A stretch of 64,000 bases of DNA, from positions 8,477 through 72,476 of the forward strand of contig NZ_JAJSLW010000016.1 of the NCBI RefSeq assembly GCF_021729145.1, read 5' to 3'. Position numbers and translations under genes: made by a program. Below the pieces are notes generated by a model. It did not search any database. It saw only the letters and a program-made list of their open reading frames with translations, and was not told where the DNA came from. Below, in pieces: positions 35,756 to 45,468 of this stretch (position 1 is the first letter of the stretch; each line of letters begins with the position of its first letter). This DNA comes from Membranihabitans maritimus (GTDB lineage Bacteria; Bacteroidota; Bacteroidia; Chitinophagales; Saprospiraceae).

Positions 35756-36288
35756 TATTTGCTTTCTGTTTCAATAAATAAAGAAATATCTTTTCCCCGC
35801 AATACCAATATACTTTTGCATATAAATACTATCCCATAAAAAAATAAAAAAACATAGGACACAAGGATTGCGTACTTTATAACAAATCTATAGGGAAGTC
35901 CTCCCGGATCAGCACTTGTTTCATTAATTAGAAACGAATTATGCGCATAATTTTCCGATGATATAATTACTATTAAACACCAGGGAAGTAAAAAAACAAG
36001 AGTACCGACCAAATTAATCCAGGTCTGTGTCTTTTTTGATAAGCCATTATAAAAAAGATCTACTCGAACATGGCTATCATACTGAAGGGTATAGGTAGCC
36101 CCTAGAAGGAATATCAATGCAAAAACATGCCATTCCAATTCTGTTAACCAGGCTTGGGAGTATAGGAAATAATATCTTAATAAGACATCGGTTACGACCA
36201 ATAAAACGAGAACTACGTTTAATAAACTGGTAATTTTACCAAAAAACAAATAAAGATTTGATATCCTTTTGAGTAGATTATCAATCAT
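35755..36288 (-). CDS. TRAP transporter small permease (DctQ-like)
   Basis: 177 residues with four membrane segments. Family features are VLLVVTDVLLRYYF, the WLTELEWHVFALIFLLGATY segment with the conserved Trp and Glu, and HVRVDLFYNGL. It pairs with the large permease in the next overlapping gene. The binding protein that would define the substrate must be encoded elsewhere. Confidence 0.9.
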   Translation of the reverse strand: MIDNLLKRISNLYLFFGKITSLLNVVLVLLVVTDVLLRYYFLYSQAWLTELEWHVFALIFLLGATYTLQYDSHVRVDLFYNGLSKKTQTWINLVGTLVFLLPWCLIVIISSENYAHNSFLINETSADPGGLPYRFVIKYAILVSYVFLFFYGIVFICKSILVLRGKDISLFIETESK

Positions 36289-36319
36289 GGTTCAGGTCTT
36301 TCATGGGTATAAATATAAA

Positions 36320-36345
36320 AAAAGCCGCAAGAGATTGCGGCTTTT
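36320..36345 (-). terminator. Rho-independent terminator for the TPR gene
   Basis: AAAAGCCGCAA-GAGA-TTGCGGCTTTT is a perfect 11-bp stem with a tetraloop. Read on the minus strand it is followed by a T-run (AAAAAAA on the plus strand at 36317-36323). It lies 70 bp after the TPR gene and just before the TRAP genes, so it separates the two transcripts. Confidence 0.88.
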
Positions 36346-36414
36346 CATGTAATTAATACTTTATATTCTAATCATTGCCAGGTATTCTAATGAGAAACCA
36401 GCTCCAATCAAAAA

Positions 36415-37743
36415 TTATTGTTTGTTTTCAAAATAAGACTCTTCGACTTTGCCTCCACTTTCAATGGTTTTCAATCTTTTATCAAATATATCAGAAACGT
36501 CCATTTGATTTTTTCTTGCATAAATTTCTTTCAATGCAATTAACGTATTACGATCACTCGGATTAACGCGTTCCGCTTTTTGAAAATACGGAAGAGCCTG
36601 ATCAAAAATCTTATCTACTTCGGCCTTGGTAGAATCATACTTTTTCATTCCGTCGGAACTCAAATCATCTGCCAATTTTTGCAATTCCTGGGTACCCTGT
36701 GCAGCTTTATTGTAGTACAATGCACCAATGCTGTAAATAGCATCGACATTATCGGGATCCAATTCAAGTCCTTTCTCAAAATACACTTTGGCACTGTCGA
36801 AGTACTTGGAAGCTTTTTCTGGCTCACTATCCATTGTTTCCTGAAATAACCTGTCGTAAACTGAACCTGTCGTGGAATAGAGGGAAACATTCTTAGGATC
36901 TTTGTTAATAGCTTCTTTCAATTTAGTCTCAAGGGAACCAATCTCATTATTCTGAAGCGCGTGATTGATTTCTGCATACAATAGGGAAAGGTCGTCTGGG
37001 TATTTAGCCCTTCCTTCTTCCAATATATCCATGGCTTCCTGCTGATCTTCCTGCGCTTTGATTTTATATAATCCTTCGTATAGCGACGGATCATCATAAT
37101 CATTTTCTTTCAACTCCATATAATACGGCTTAGCCAATTCAAATTGCTCCGCTGTCAACGCTGCATATCCGGCCAGAAACAATTGATTGTTTTTGGCTTC
37201 ATCTCCCTGTAATGGGCTATCCATTCCATTTTCAACCAACAATGCATCGATGTCGAGGACATTTTTAAAAATGTTATATGCTCCCATTGCATCTCCACTT
37301 TGTAATACAGTAATTCCAGAATTACTCATGGATTGTACCAGACCGGCCATACCTTCCAACGCATCTCCTTGATTCCTGGATTTTTCCGCTAGTTCAAAGG
37401 CCTTTTTATAAGCCATATATGCTTTATTAGCCTCTTGCAAATATTGATTTTGATAATTCTCATCCATTAGAGAATTCTTATAATCCAATTCCAAAAAAGC
37501 ACTATAGATATTTCCCATTTCTACCCAAACTTCAGCATCTTTTCCCATTTCTTCATCCCGGGCAGCAATAGTAATTAAATCAACAGCTTCTTTTAGTTCA
37601 TCAACCTTTTCATTATCAAGCTCATGCGCGCTTAAATTCCTCTTCGCTTGTCTAAAGGCTTTTTTAGGGCTGATGTCTTCCTGGGCTGAAATAGAAGTTA
37701 GCCCAAAGACTGCTAAAATCGCAATAATAAATAGTCGTTTCAT
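36415..37743 (-). CDS. Secreted tetratricopeptide repeat protein
   Basis: 442 residues. A signal peptide (MKRLFIIAILAVFG...ISAQ, ~22 residues) is followed by TPR helices through the protein, clearest at YFEKGLELDPDNVDAIYSIGALYYNKA and QALPYFQKAERVNPSDRNTLIALKEIYAR. It should be periplasmic and mediate protein contacts; the partner is unknown. The start at 37743 is preferred to the upstream in-frame ATG at 37755, because it begins directly with the basic n-region. It lies about 100 bp downstream of gyrA on the same strand, an arrangement common in Bacteroidota. Confidence 0.88.
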   Translation of the reverse strand: MKRLFIIAILAVFGLTSISAQEDISPKKAFRQAKRNLSAHELDNEKVDELKEAVDLITIAARDEEMGKDAEVWVEMGNIYSAFLELDYKNSLMDENYQNQYLQEANKAYMAYKKAFELAEKSRNQGDALEGMAGLVQSMSNSGITVLQSGDAMGAYNIFKNVLDIDALLVENGMDSPLQGDEAKNNQLFLAGYAALTAEQFELAKPYYMELKENDYDDPSLYEGLYKIKAQEDQQEAMDILEEGRAKYPDDLSLLYAEINHALQNNEIGSLETKLKEAINKDPKNVSLYSTTGSVYDRLFQETMDSEPEKASKYFDSAKVYFEKGLELDPDNVDAIYSIGALYYNKAAQGTQELQKLADDLSSDGMKKYDSTKAEVDKIFDQALPYFQKAERVNPSDRNTLIALKEIYARKNQMDVSDIFDKRLKTIESGGKVEESYFENKQ

Positions 37744-37848
37744 TGTAAAAATCATTTTTTTTTAGATTAGTTTTCATTCTTATGACCGAAATGAATATAA
37801 GAATAATTATTTAGGCTTGGTTAAAAGTTTATTATAAAAATGTTAATC

Positions 37849-40347
37849 CTATTCCTCTTCTTCATATTCAGTGTTATCAAGGTCTTTGATATCTTCTTCT
37901 TCCTCTGGTTTTATAACCGTAATATCGGCAATAGCATCTCCTTTATTCAGGGAAATCACCCGAACACCCTGGGTTGCCCTACCCATTACCCGGATTTCAC
38001 TCAATGCCATTCGTATCATCAATCCCGACCTATTGGTAATAACAATATGATCATCATCTACTACGGCTTTTATCGCGATCAACTTACCCGTCTTCTCACT
38101 GATATTCATGGTTTTTACTCCTTTGCCCCCACGATTTGTGATCCTGTATTCATCTACATCTGTCCGCTTACCATTTCCTTTTTCAGAAATAACTAATATG
38201 GTAACGGCAGGATCATCAGGATCTACACAAACCATTCCTACTACCTGGTCCTCGCTATCATCCAGGGTAATTCCTTTTACTCCTGCCGCATTCCTACCCA
38301 TCGAACGAACTTTACTTTCATTAAACCGGATAGCTCGTCCGTTCCTGTTAGCAAGAATTACTTCTTTGTTTCCATCTGTTAACCTGGCATCAATAAGGTA
38401 ATCCCCTTCATTGATGGTAATGGCATTTATCCCGTTGACGCGCGGACGAGAATACGCTTCCAGCGTAGTTTTCTTTATTAACCCATTCTTAGTACAGAAC
38501 ATAACGAAATTATTCTGTAAAAATTCCTGATCCGTAAGGTCTTTTACGACAATATAGGTCTTTACTTTATCCTCTTTAGGTATTTGCAAAATATTCTGCA
38601 TCACCCTTCCGGAACCATTTCTGCTTCCTTCAGGTATTTCGTATATCCTCAACCAATAACACCGGCCCATTTCGGTAAACAATAATAGATAGTTATGTGC
38701 ATTGGCTACGAATATATGTTCGACAAAGTCTTTATCCCTTGTCCTGGAACCTTTCGATCCTTTTCCACCCCGTCCCTGAACTTTGTACTGATCCGATTTG
38801 GTTCGTTTGATATACCCAAGATGAGAAATCGATACCATCATCTCTTCATTGGGTATCATATCCTCGATACTGATTTCACCATCGGCAAAGGTTACTTCGG
38901 TTCTTCTCTCATCTCCGTATCTCTCGCGGATTTCCATTAATTCTTCCACTACAATGTCCTTTTGAATCTCAACACTAGCAAGAATTTCCTTGAAGCGCTT
39001 GATTTTCTCCATAAGTTCATTGTATTCTTCCCGCAACTTCTCAATCTCTAACCCGGTTAATTTTTGAAGGCGAAGTTCAAGAATTGCTTTAGCCTGAATC
39101 TCCGAAAGATCAAATCGATCCATGAGGCTATTACGAGCCTCATCTACCGTACCGGAGCCCCTAATAATCTTAATAACTTCGTCAATATTGTCTACCGCAA
39201 TAATTAATCCTTCAACAATATGTGCCCTTTCTTCAGCTTTTTTCAACTCGAATTGCGTGCGCCTGACAATCACTTCAATTCGGAATTCAATAAATTCCTC
39301 AATTAAAGACTTTAGCGAAAGGGTCTGTGGCCTTCCTTTGACCAGCGCTACATTATTGACTCCATAAGAAGTCTGCAATTGGCTGTATTTATATAATTTA
39401 CTCAATACCACCTGGGCCATGGCATCGCGCTTAACTTCAATTACAATTCGAATACCTTCCCTATCGGATTCATCCCGAATTTCAGATATTCCCGGAACTT
39501 TTTCATCTCGTCGTAGTTCACTCATCTTGATTACCAACCCAGCCTTACTTACCTGGTAAGGAATTTCGGTAACAATTATGGTTTCCCTCCCTTTCGCATC
39601 TGCAATAATTTCTGCCTTTCCGCGCACAACTACTCTTCCACGGCCTGTCTCAAAGGCTTCTTTTACGCCCTCCACTCCATAAATAATACCGCCTGTCGGG
39701 AAATCAGGAGCTTTAATGTATTCCATCAGACCATCCGTATCAATCTGTGGATCTTTGATGGTAGCAATAGTACCATCAATAATTTCGCGGAGGTTATGAG
39801 GCAACATATTGGTAGCCATCCCCACAGCAATTCCCGAAGCACCATTTACGAGAAGATTAGGAATTCTCGCTGGTAACACAGTGGGCTCTTTGATAGAATC
39901 GTCAAAATTCAATTCGAAATCAACCGTATCTTTCTTGATATCAGAGAGCATTTCATCTGCAATCCTCGCGAGTCTTGCCTCCGTATAACGCATAGCAGCA
40001 GGACCATCGCCATCAATGTGTCCAAAGTTTCCCTGACCATCTACCATCGGATATCGCAATGACCAATCCTGAGCCATTCGCACCATTGCTTCGTACACCG
40101 AGGAATCTCCATGCGGGTGATACTTACCCAGTACCTCCCCCACTACTCTTGCAGACTTCCTGTGGGACTTATTGTAATAGAGTCCCAGGTCTTGCATTGC
40201 GTACAAAATACGACGATGAACCGGTTTCAGACCGTCCCTGACGTCGGGCAAAGCCCTGGAGACGATAACGGACATTGAGTAATCAATGTACGCCGACTTC
40301 ATCTCATCTTCGATGTTTATAGGTATAATTCTTTGTAAATCCGCCAT
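37849..40347 (-). CDS. gyrA: DNA gyrase subunit A
   Basis: 832 residues. The winged-helix region includes [20 protein letters not shown] (quinolone-determining region; Ser82 and Glu86 correspond to E. coli Ser83 and Asp87). The catalytic tyrosine is Tyr121 in [10 protein letters not shown]. The C-terminal beta-pinwheel carries the GyrA box [10 protein letters not shown], which marks gyrase rather than topoisomerase IV. The tail is strongly acidic. It introduces negative supercoils together with GyrB, which is not in this window. It is divergent from ubiE. Confidence 0.97.
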   Translation of the reverse strand: MADLQRIIPINIEDEMKSAYIDYSMSVIVSRALPDVRDGLKPVHRRILYAMQDLGLYYNKSHRKSARVVGEVLGKYHPHGDSSVYEAMVRMAQDWSLRYPMVDGQGNFGHIDGDGPAAMRYTEARLARIADEMLSDIKKDTVDFELNFDDSIKEPTVLPARIPNLLVNGASGIAVGMATNMLPHNLREIIDGTIATIKDPQIDTDGLMEYIKAPDFPTGGIIYGVEGVKEAFETGRGRVVVRGKAEIIADAKGRETIIVTEIPYQVSKAGLVIKMSELRRDEKVPGISEIRDESDREGIRIVIEVKRDAMAQVVLSKLYKYSQLQTSYGVNNVALVKGRPQTLSLKSLIEEFIEFRIEVIVRRTQFELKKAEERAHIVEGLIIAVDNIDEVIKIIRGSGTVDEARNSLMDRFDLSEIQAKAILELRLQKLTGLEIEKLREEYNELMEKIKRFKEILASVEIQKDIVVEELMEIRERYGDERRTEVTFADGEISIEDMIPNEEMMVSISHLGYIKRTKSDQYKVQGRGGKGSKGSRTRDKDFVEHIFVANAHNYLLLFTEMGRCYWLRIYEIPEGSRNGSGRVMQNILQIPKEDKVKTYIVVKDLTDQEFLQNNFVMFCTKNGLIKKTTLEAYSRPRVNGINAITINEGDYLIDARLTDGNKEVILANRNGRAIRFNESKVRSMGRNAAGVKGITLDDSEDQVVGMVCVDPDDPAVTILVISEKGNGKRTDVDEYRITNRGGKGVKTMNISEKTGKLIAIKAVVDDDHIVITNRSGLMIRMALSEIRVMGRATQGVRVISLNKGDAIADITVIKPEEEEDIKDLDNTEYEEEE

Positions 40348-40420
40348 TTAAATGGTATTCATTTTTTATTAAGCGATGCAAATGTATTAAAAATATATAG
40401 TAACTAACATATATATTGAG

Positions 40421-40450
40421 TTTGATTTGTCAACAAGTTGTTTATTTTTG
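40421..40450 (+). promoter_or_regulatory. Promoter TTTG-N18-TATTTTTG for ubiE
   Basis: TTTG at 40421-40424 and TATTTTTG at 40443-40450 fit the -33/-7 consensus with 18 bp between them. The start codon follows 40 bp later. An upstream in-frame start at 40427 falls inside this promoter and is rejected. Confidence 0.6.
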
Positions 40451-40489
40451 CCCTGCATTCATATTATCGATTGTTTATCAAATAATTTT

Positions 40490-41221
40490 ATGGCAAAAAA
40501 TATAACTCCATACAAATCAGAAGATACTGGAAAAAAAGAACAAGTCACAAAAATGTTCGACAATATTGCCGGCGGTTATGATTTTCTCAACAGGTTATTG
40601 TCTGCCCGATTTGATGTCTCATGGAGAAATAAACTCACAGCACTAATTCTTGCCAAAAAACCGGAGTATATCATGGATATGGCTACAGGGACAGCAGATG
40701 TAGCTATTACATTGGCTGAAAAATCTCCGTCTGTAAAAGTAAAAGGTATCGACATATCAAAAAATATGTTGAAAATCGGTCAAAAAAAAGTAGATAAAAA
40801 GCAATTCTCAGACCGTATAACCCTGCAATGGGGAGATGCAGAAAATATTAAGGAAGAAGATGCAACATTTGATATAACAACCGCCTCATTTGGTGTCAGA
40901 AACTTTGAAGATTTGAAAGCAGGCCTCAAAGAAATGTATCGGGTAACTCGTCCCGGTGGTCATATTTTTGTTCTCGAATTTTCAAAACCGAATATATTCC
41001 CTCTGAAGCAATTATATAATTTTTATTTCCAGAAAATACTTCCGGTAATTGGACGTTTAAGATCCAAAGATCCCAAAGCATATACATACTTATACGAGTC
41101 AGTACAAGCTTTTCCGGATCGAAAAAATTTTTTAGGGATTTTACAAGAAATAGGATTTAACGACGTTGGTTTAAAAGAACTTACATGGGGAATATGTCAT
41201 ATATATTATGGAAAAAAATAA
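40490..41221 (+). CDS. ubiE: Demethylmenaquinone methyltransferase UbiE/MenG
   Basis: A 243-residue class I SAM-dependent methyltransferase. MFDNIAGGYDFLNRLLS is the UbiE N-terminal signature, DMATGTADVAITLA is the SAM-binding motif I, and TASFGVRNFEDLKAGLKEMYRVTRPGG is the second family signature. It performs the last C-methylation in menaquinone synthesis. Start at 40490 (MAKNITPYKSE). Its 3' end overlaps porT by 37 bp, a linkage seen in other Bacteroidota. Confidence 0.95.
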   Translation: MAKNITPYKSEDTGKKEQVTKMFDNIAGGYDFLNRLLSARFDVSWRNKLTALILAKKPEYIMDMATGTADVAITLAEKSPSVKVKGIDISKNMLKIGQKKVDKKQFSDRITLQWGDAENIKEEDATFDITTASFGVRNFEDLKAGLKEMYRVTRPGGHIFVLEFSKPNIFPLKQLYNFYFQKILPVIGRLRSKDPKAYTYLYESVQAFPDRKNFLGILQEIGFNDVGLKELTWGICHIYYGKK

Positions 41222-41901
41222 TGGTAGCGGTATGCGCTCTTCTGACTGTTACAAGTATTCAAGCCCAGGACGGCCTTCATAATTATCGCAATAAACAGCA
41301 CAAACAATACTACTTTGGAATCTCTTTTGGACTGCATAAGTCTAATTTGAAGCTATTACACAGTGAAAATTTCCAGGGACAAAACAGGGTCTCCCTGATT
41401 GAATCTTACCAAAGTCCAGGATATGATATTAAAGTAATCGGAAACCTCAAAATAGGAGAATACTGGGATTTCAGACTTTTACCCGGATTTTCATTCGGAC
41501 AAATGCAAATGATGTACCAGGAAAACTCAGGTGCCAATGAGGATCCGGTAAGCCTGGAATATGTATACGGTGAATTGCCTTTCCATATTCGTTACAAATC
41601 TCACCCTTATAAGGATATGCGCGTTTATGTATTTGCAGGGGCCAAATACAGTTTTGATATTTCCAGTAAGTCGAGGACTATGAATGAAATTGCTGATCTG
41701 AACGTGTCCGCATCTGATTACTCCCTTGAAGGCGGGATCGGCATGCAGTTCTTTTTCCCTTATTTTATCTTATCCCCGGAAATCAAGATTACCAGGGGAA
41801 TTTCAAATATTCTTATTAATAATGTACCAGGCAATAATGCCAGTTTATTGCAAAAAGCACTTTCACAGATGTTGACCTTTTCTTTCCACTTTGAAGGATA
41901 A
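41185..41901 (+). CDS. porT: PorT family outer membrane protein (T9SS)
   Basis: 238 residues. A signal peptide (WKKIMVAVCALLTVTSIQAQ) is followed by a predicted beta-barrel with alternating strands: QYYFGISFGLHKSNLK, WDFRLLPGFSFG, MRVYVFAGAKYSFD and a C-terminal QMLTFSFHFEG ending in an aromatic strand. PorT/SprT is an outer-membrane component needed for type IX secretion and gliding. Position directly after ubiE supports the call. The start may be 41185 or 41194; ATG 41221 would leave a weaker signal peptide. It links functionally to the T9SS substrate at 25699. Confidence 0.85.
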   Translation: MGNMSYILWKKIMVAVCALLTVTSIQAQDGLHNYRNKQHKQYYFGISFGLHKSNLKLLHSENFQGQNRVSLIESYQSPGYDIKVIGNLKIGEYWDFRLLPGFSFGQMQMMYQENSGANEDPVSLEYVYGELPFHIRYKSHPYKDMRVYVFAGAKYSFDISSKSRTMNEIADLNVSASDYSLEGGIGMQFFFPYFILSPEIKITRGISNILINNVPGNNASLLQKALSQMLTFSFHFEG

Positions 41902-42101
41902 CATACAGTATCAGTAGTCAACAAAAGTAATAGAAGCATACTCTTTATAGCCACTCCCTAACGTTTACCTTTTTCCAGTAACGCCATTTCCCTTCTCCAT
42001 CAAAGGTGCCCCCTATATATAGATCAACATTTTTATTTGTAGGCCTCTGGTTCCAAACACATAAATTCACTATATTAATGCCGTCGCAATAAATATGATG
42101 T

Positions 42102-43646
42102 ATGAAGTTATTTCTTACCCGGTTTAGCCAAATGTTGGTCCTTACTTTCATTTTTTCCTTTCTGGTTTCTCCTTGTTTTAGTCAGGACCAAGAAAAACCT
42201 AATATCATCCTCATAATGGCAGATGATATCGGCATTTCAGATATCGGATGTTATGGAAGTGAAATAGAAACGCCGAATATAGACCAACTGGCAACTGGTG
42301 GAATGCGCTTTACCACCTTTTATAATATGGCCAAATGCAACCCAACCCGGTCGTCACTGCTTACTGGTTTGTACCAGGGAGGTAAAGGTGCCGTACACCT
42401 TGCCCAACTGACAAAGCAAGCCGGGTATTTCAATATTATGAGTGGAAAAGAACACTTCGATTCCTGGATCCCCGATTACTGTAAAGCAGAAAATGTCTTC
42501 GATCACTCCTTTTATTTTTGGGCTACTACCGAATATTTTTTACCGCCTTCCGGGAAATTCGAAAGACCTTTTTATTTAGAAGGGGTAGAAATTCCCGCCA
42601 GCCAGATAGAACATGAAATTTCTCCTATGTATAAAACGGATTTCATCACTGACTATGCTTTGAAATGGTTGGATGAAGCTTCTCAAGGTGATGATCCTTT
42701 CTTCCTGTATTTGCCTTATCACGCGGCCCATTACCCATTACAGGCCCGACCTGAAGATATAGCAAAATACAGGAATACGTATCGGCAAGGCTGGGAGCTC
42801 CTGCGAAATGAAAGATTCAATAAAATGAAAGAATTAGGTGTGTTGCCACCAGGTACAAAATTGAGCCCTCCCGAAAATAATAACAACAAATTTCGCGGAC
42901 CTTTAAAACCGTCTTATACCGATTATTATAAATGGGATTCCCTTTCTGAAAACCAAAAAGACTCCCTGGACCTGGAAATGGCTGTTTTTGCTGCCATAAT
43001 AGATAGAATGGACCAAAATATAGGAAGAGTGCTTTCCCATCTGGAAAAGACAGGCACACTTGAAAATACTTTGATCCTGTTTCTTGTGGACAATGGATCA
43101 TGTCCGTTTTATTCCAATAAAATACCGGATGTACAACCCGGCCCCGCTGATTCGTATTGGAGTTTGCGAACATCCTGGGCTAACTTGGGAAATACACCAT
43201 ACAGACAATATAAACAATGTGGTCATGAAGGGGGAAGTCACACTCCTTTCATTGCTTTTTGGCCTGGTAAAATCACCCCCAATACGATTACCCACCAACC
43301 CGGCCATGTGGTTGATATAGCCCCTACTTTTTTGGACATTCTCGACATTCAGTACCCCAAAACTATAGAAGACTATCAAACCATTCCACTTCACGGGACT
43401 TCCCTCCTGCCCGTATTCAAAGGTGAACAACGCACCGAACCGGATTATTTCATGTCCGGGCTTGATAAATTCAGAATGTTTCGAAGCGGTGATTACAAAA
43501 TCGTAAGAATGAACGGAGGGGAATGGGAACTTTATAAAATAACCCAAGATCCTTCCGAGACCCGGAATCTCGCGTCAACCTTACCGGAAGTGGTCAAAAA
43601 TATGGATACTAAATATAGAAAAGTAATGAACAATTTGGAAAACTAA
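42102..43646 (+). CDS. Sulfatase (arylsulfatase-type), secreted
   Basis: 514 residues with a signal peptide (cleavage near CFSQ, ~28). The sulfatase fold starts with PNIILIMADDIG (metal Asp41, Asp42). The formylglycine motif is CNPTRSSLLTG with Cys79, matching CxPxR. GKEHF, LYLPYHAAHYPLQ and LVDNGS supply later metal and sulfate-site residues. It hydrolyses sulfate esters, most likely in the periplasm. It is the first of three consecutive sulfatase genes with low mutual similarity outside the motifs, so they should have different specificities. Confidence 0.93.
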   Translation: MKLFLTRFSQMLVLTFIFSFLVSPCFSQDQEKPNIILIMADDIGISDIGCYGSEIETPNIDQLATGGMRFTTFYNMAKCNPTRSSLLTGLYQGGKGAVHLAQLTKQAGYFNIMSGKEHFDSWIPDYCKAENVFDHSFYFWATTEYFLPPSGKFERPFYLEGVEIPASQIEHEISPMYKTDFITDYALKWLDEASQGDDPFFLYLPYHAAHYPLQARPEDIAKYRNTYRQGWELLRNERFNKMKELGVLPPGTKLSPPENNNNKFRGPLKPSYTDYYKWDSLSENQKDSLDLEMAVFAAIIDRMDQNIGRVLSHLEKTGTLENTLILFLVDNGSCPFYSNKIPDVQPGPADSYWSLRTSWANLGNTPYRQYKQCGHEGGSHTPFIAFWPGKITPNTITHQPGHVVDIAPTFLDILDIQYPKTIEDYQTIPLHGTSLLPVFKGEQRTEPDYFMSGLDKFRMFRSGDYKIVRMNGGEWELYKITQDPSETRNLASTLPEVVKNMDTKYRKVMNNLEN

Positions 43647-43660
43647 TTAAATTGTAATAG

Positions 43661-43850
43661 ATGTTCTACCCCAGGGGTAGAGTCGCAAAACACGATAAAT
43701 TTGTACGGCTGTCCCGGCAGGATCATCGGGGTTCAATAGGAAGAGGAAAATGGTCTATTTTAAAGATTATAACGAAGGCATATCTATTGCTACGGCAAAA
43801 CGAAAGCATTCGAGATTCGGTATTTGTTCATCTGTCATCATGGGAATCCC
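43661..43850 (+). repeat. Degenerate dispersed repeat, copy 1
   Basis: A segment with GGCTGTCCCGGCAGGATCA, GGGGTTCAATAGG-AGAG-AAAATG and, further on, CGAAAGCATTCG-TTCGG. It resembles 50840-50990 block by block. It lies between two sulfatase genes and supplies a spurious N-terminal extension to the open frame of the second. Confidence 0.45.
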
Positions 43851-43945
43851 AGTCCTGGATTTCAGCAAACGTATTGTCGATTAAAAAGAGGTATATAATT
43901 TTCAATTCCACATTTTTATTTAATTTACATTTTAAAAGTAAAGGC

Positions 43946-45340
43946 ATGCGCTGCATAATTATAATGATATTAGGCTTGGTCATACCCGTTTTGGCCCAAT
44001 CTCAAAATAAAAAAAATGTCGTTTTTATCCTGGTTGATGATCTGGGGTGGAAAGACCTCGCATATGCAGGCAGTCCTCTATATCATACCCCCCACATAGA
44101 TGATTTAGCCTCTACTTCTGTAATATTTAATCAGGCATACGCTGCACATCCAGTTTGCTCTCCATCAAGAGCATCCATACTTACCGGAAAAAATCCCATA
44201 AGAATTGGCATCTCGGATTGGATCCCGGGAAGCGACCCCAAAGACCGAAGGCTTCTGGGACCTGAGGACCTTCATCAACTACCTCTGGAAGAAGTTACAA
44301 TGGCCGAAATCCTAAAGGAAAATGGCTATACGACCTTTTTTGCAGGAAAATGGCATTTGGGAAATGGGCGTTATACCCCGGAAAATCAGGGATTTGATAT
44401 TAATATCGGGGGAATTGATAAAGGTTCCCCTCCAGGTGGTTACTATACCCCTTATAAAAATCCCAAATTACCGGATGGACCCGAAGGCGAATATTTAACC
44501 GACCGGCTTACAACCGAGACCATTGATTTTATCACAGAAAATCACGACCAACCTTTTCTGGCGTATCTTTCATTTTATACGGTACACACCCCCATACAGG
44601 CGAATAAGGAATTTCGTCCCTTATATGACCAAATACAAGTTCCGGACAAGCGTATTCCTCTGGGAGAGGGTGAAAGTTTACTATATCAAAACAATCTGGA
44701 CTATGCATCAATGGTCACTGCAATGGATAAAAATGTAGGGCGCATCGTCAATAACCTCAAGGAATTGGACTTGTGGGATAATACTATATTGATCTTCACC
44801 TCGGATAATGGGGGGTTATCTACATTGTATCCCGGGCGTGACATACCAACGAGTACTTTCCCCAGTCGCGGTGGGAAAGGTTGGGAATATGAAGGGGGCA
44901 TACGAATTCCTCTGGTTATCCATGACCCGGATCAAAAATCGGGAAGTATACGAAATGAACCCGCTGTTCATATGGATCTCCTGCCTACCTTATTGGCAAG
45001 TCTGGAAATTCAATACACCCCGCCCCTGCCTTTTGATGGGATCAACCTCTTTGATGAAAACTTTTCAAAAAATGGAAGTAGAAAAACCCTTTTTTGGCAC
45101 TTTCCCCATTACCACGGTAGTGGTTGGAAACCTGGTTCTGCCCTGAGATCAGGAGAATGGAAATATATTTACACCTATGAAGATGAAAAATCCGAACTTT
45201 ACAATCTTGATTCGGATCCTGAAGAATCCGTCAATCTTTCAACCCGATTTCCGGATAGGACCATGGACATGAAGAAAAAATTATTTGACCTGATCGATGA
45301 ATCAAACGGGAAGTACCCGGTTCAAAATCCGGATTGGTAA
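43946..45340 (+). CDS. Sulfatase, secreted
   Basis: 464 residues from ATG 43946, which begins a proper signal peptide (MRCIIIMILGLVIPVLAQSQ). The open frame extends upstream to 43661, but that part lies in a degenerate repeat. Metal site VVFILVDDLGW (Asp31, Asp32); formylglycine motif CSPSRASILTG with Cys71; AGKWHLGNGRYTP, FYTVHTPIQ and FTSDNGG complete the active site. It resembles N-acetylgalactosamine/N-acetylglucosamine-6-sulfatase-like enzymes, but substrate assignment from sequence alone is unsafe. Confidence 0.92.
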   Translation: MRCIIIMILGLVIPVLAQSQNKKNVVFILVDDLGWKDLAYAGSPLYHTPHIDDLASTSVIFNQAYAAHPVCSPSRASILTGKNPIRIGISDWIPGSDPKDRRLLGPEDLHQLPLEEVTMAEILKENGYTTFFAGKWHLGNGRYTPENQGFDINIGGIDKGSPPGGYYTPYKNPKLPDGPEGEYLTDRLTTETIDFITENHDQPFLAYLSFYTVHTPIQANKEFRPLYDQIQVPDKRIPLGEGESLLYQNNLDYASMVTAMDKNVGRIVNNLKELDLWDNTILIFTSDNGGLSTLYPGRDIPTSTFPSRGGKGWEYEGGIRIPLVIHDPDQKSGSIRNEPAVHMDLLPTLLASLEIQYTPPLPFDGINLFDENFSKNGSRKTLFWHFPHYHGSGWKPGSALRSGEWKYIYTYEDEKSELYNLDSDPEESVNLSTRFPDRTMDMKKKLFDLIDESNGKYPVQNPDW

Positions 45341-45468
45341 ATTAACCAATAAACGATTTCAAATTCCATAGGAGCCATAAAATTTTCTCATATTGATATT
45401 CTACCATTCCCTATCCATAGAATATTAATTATATTCATACATTATTATAAGAATTATTATAGAAAGAT

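Noticed and set aside
43661-43945. N-terminal extension of the second sulfatase
   Set aside because: The extension is encoded by a degenerate repeat, and a normal signal peptide begins at ATG 43946.
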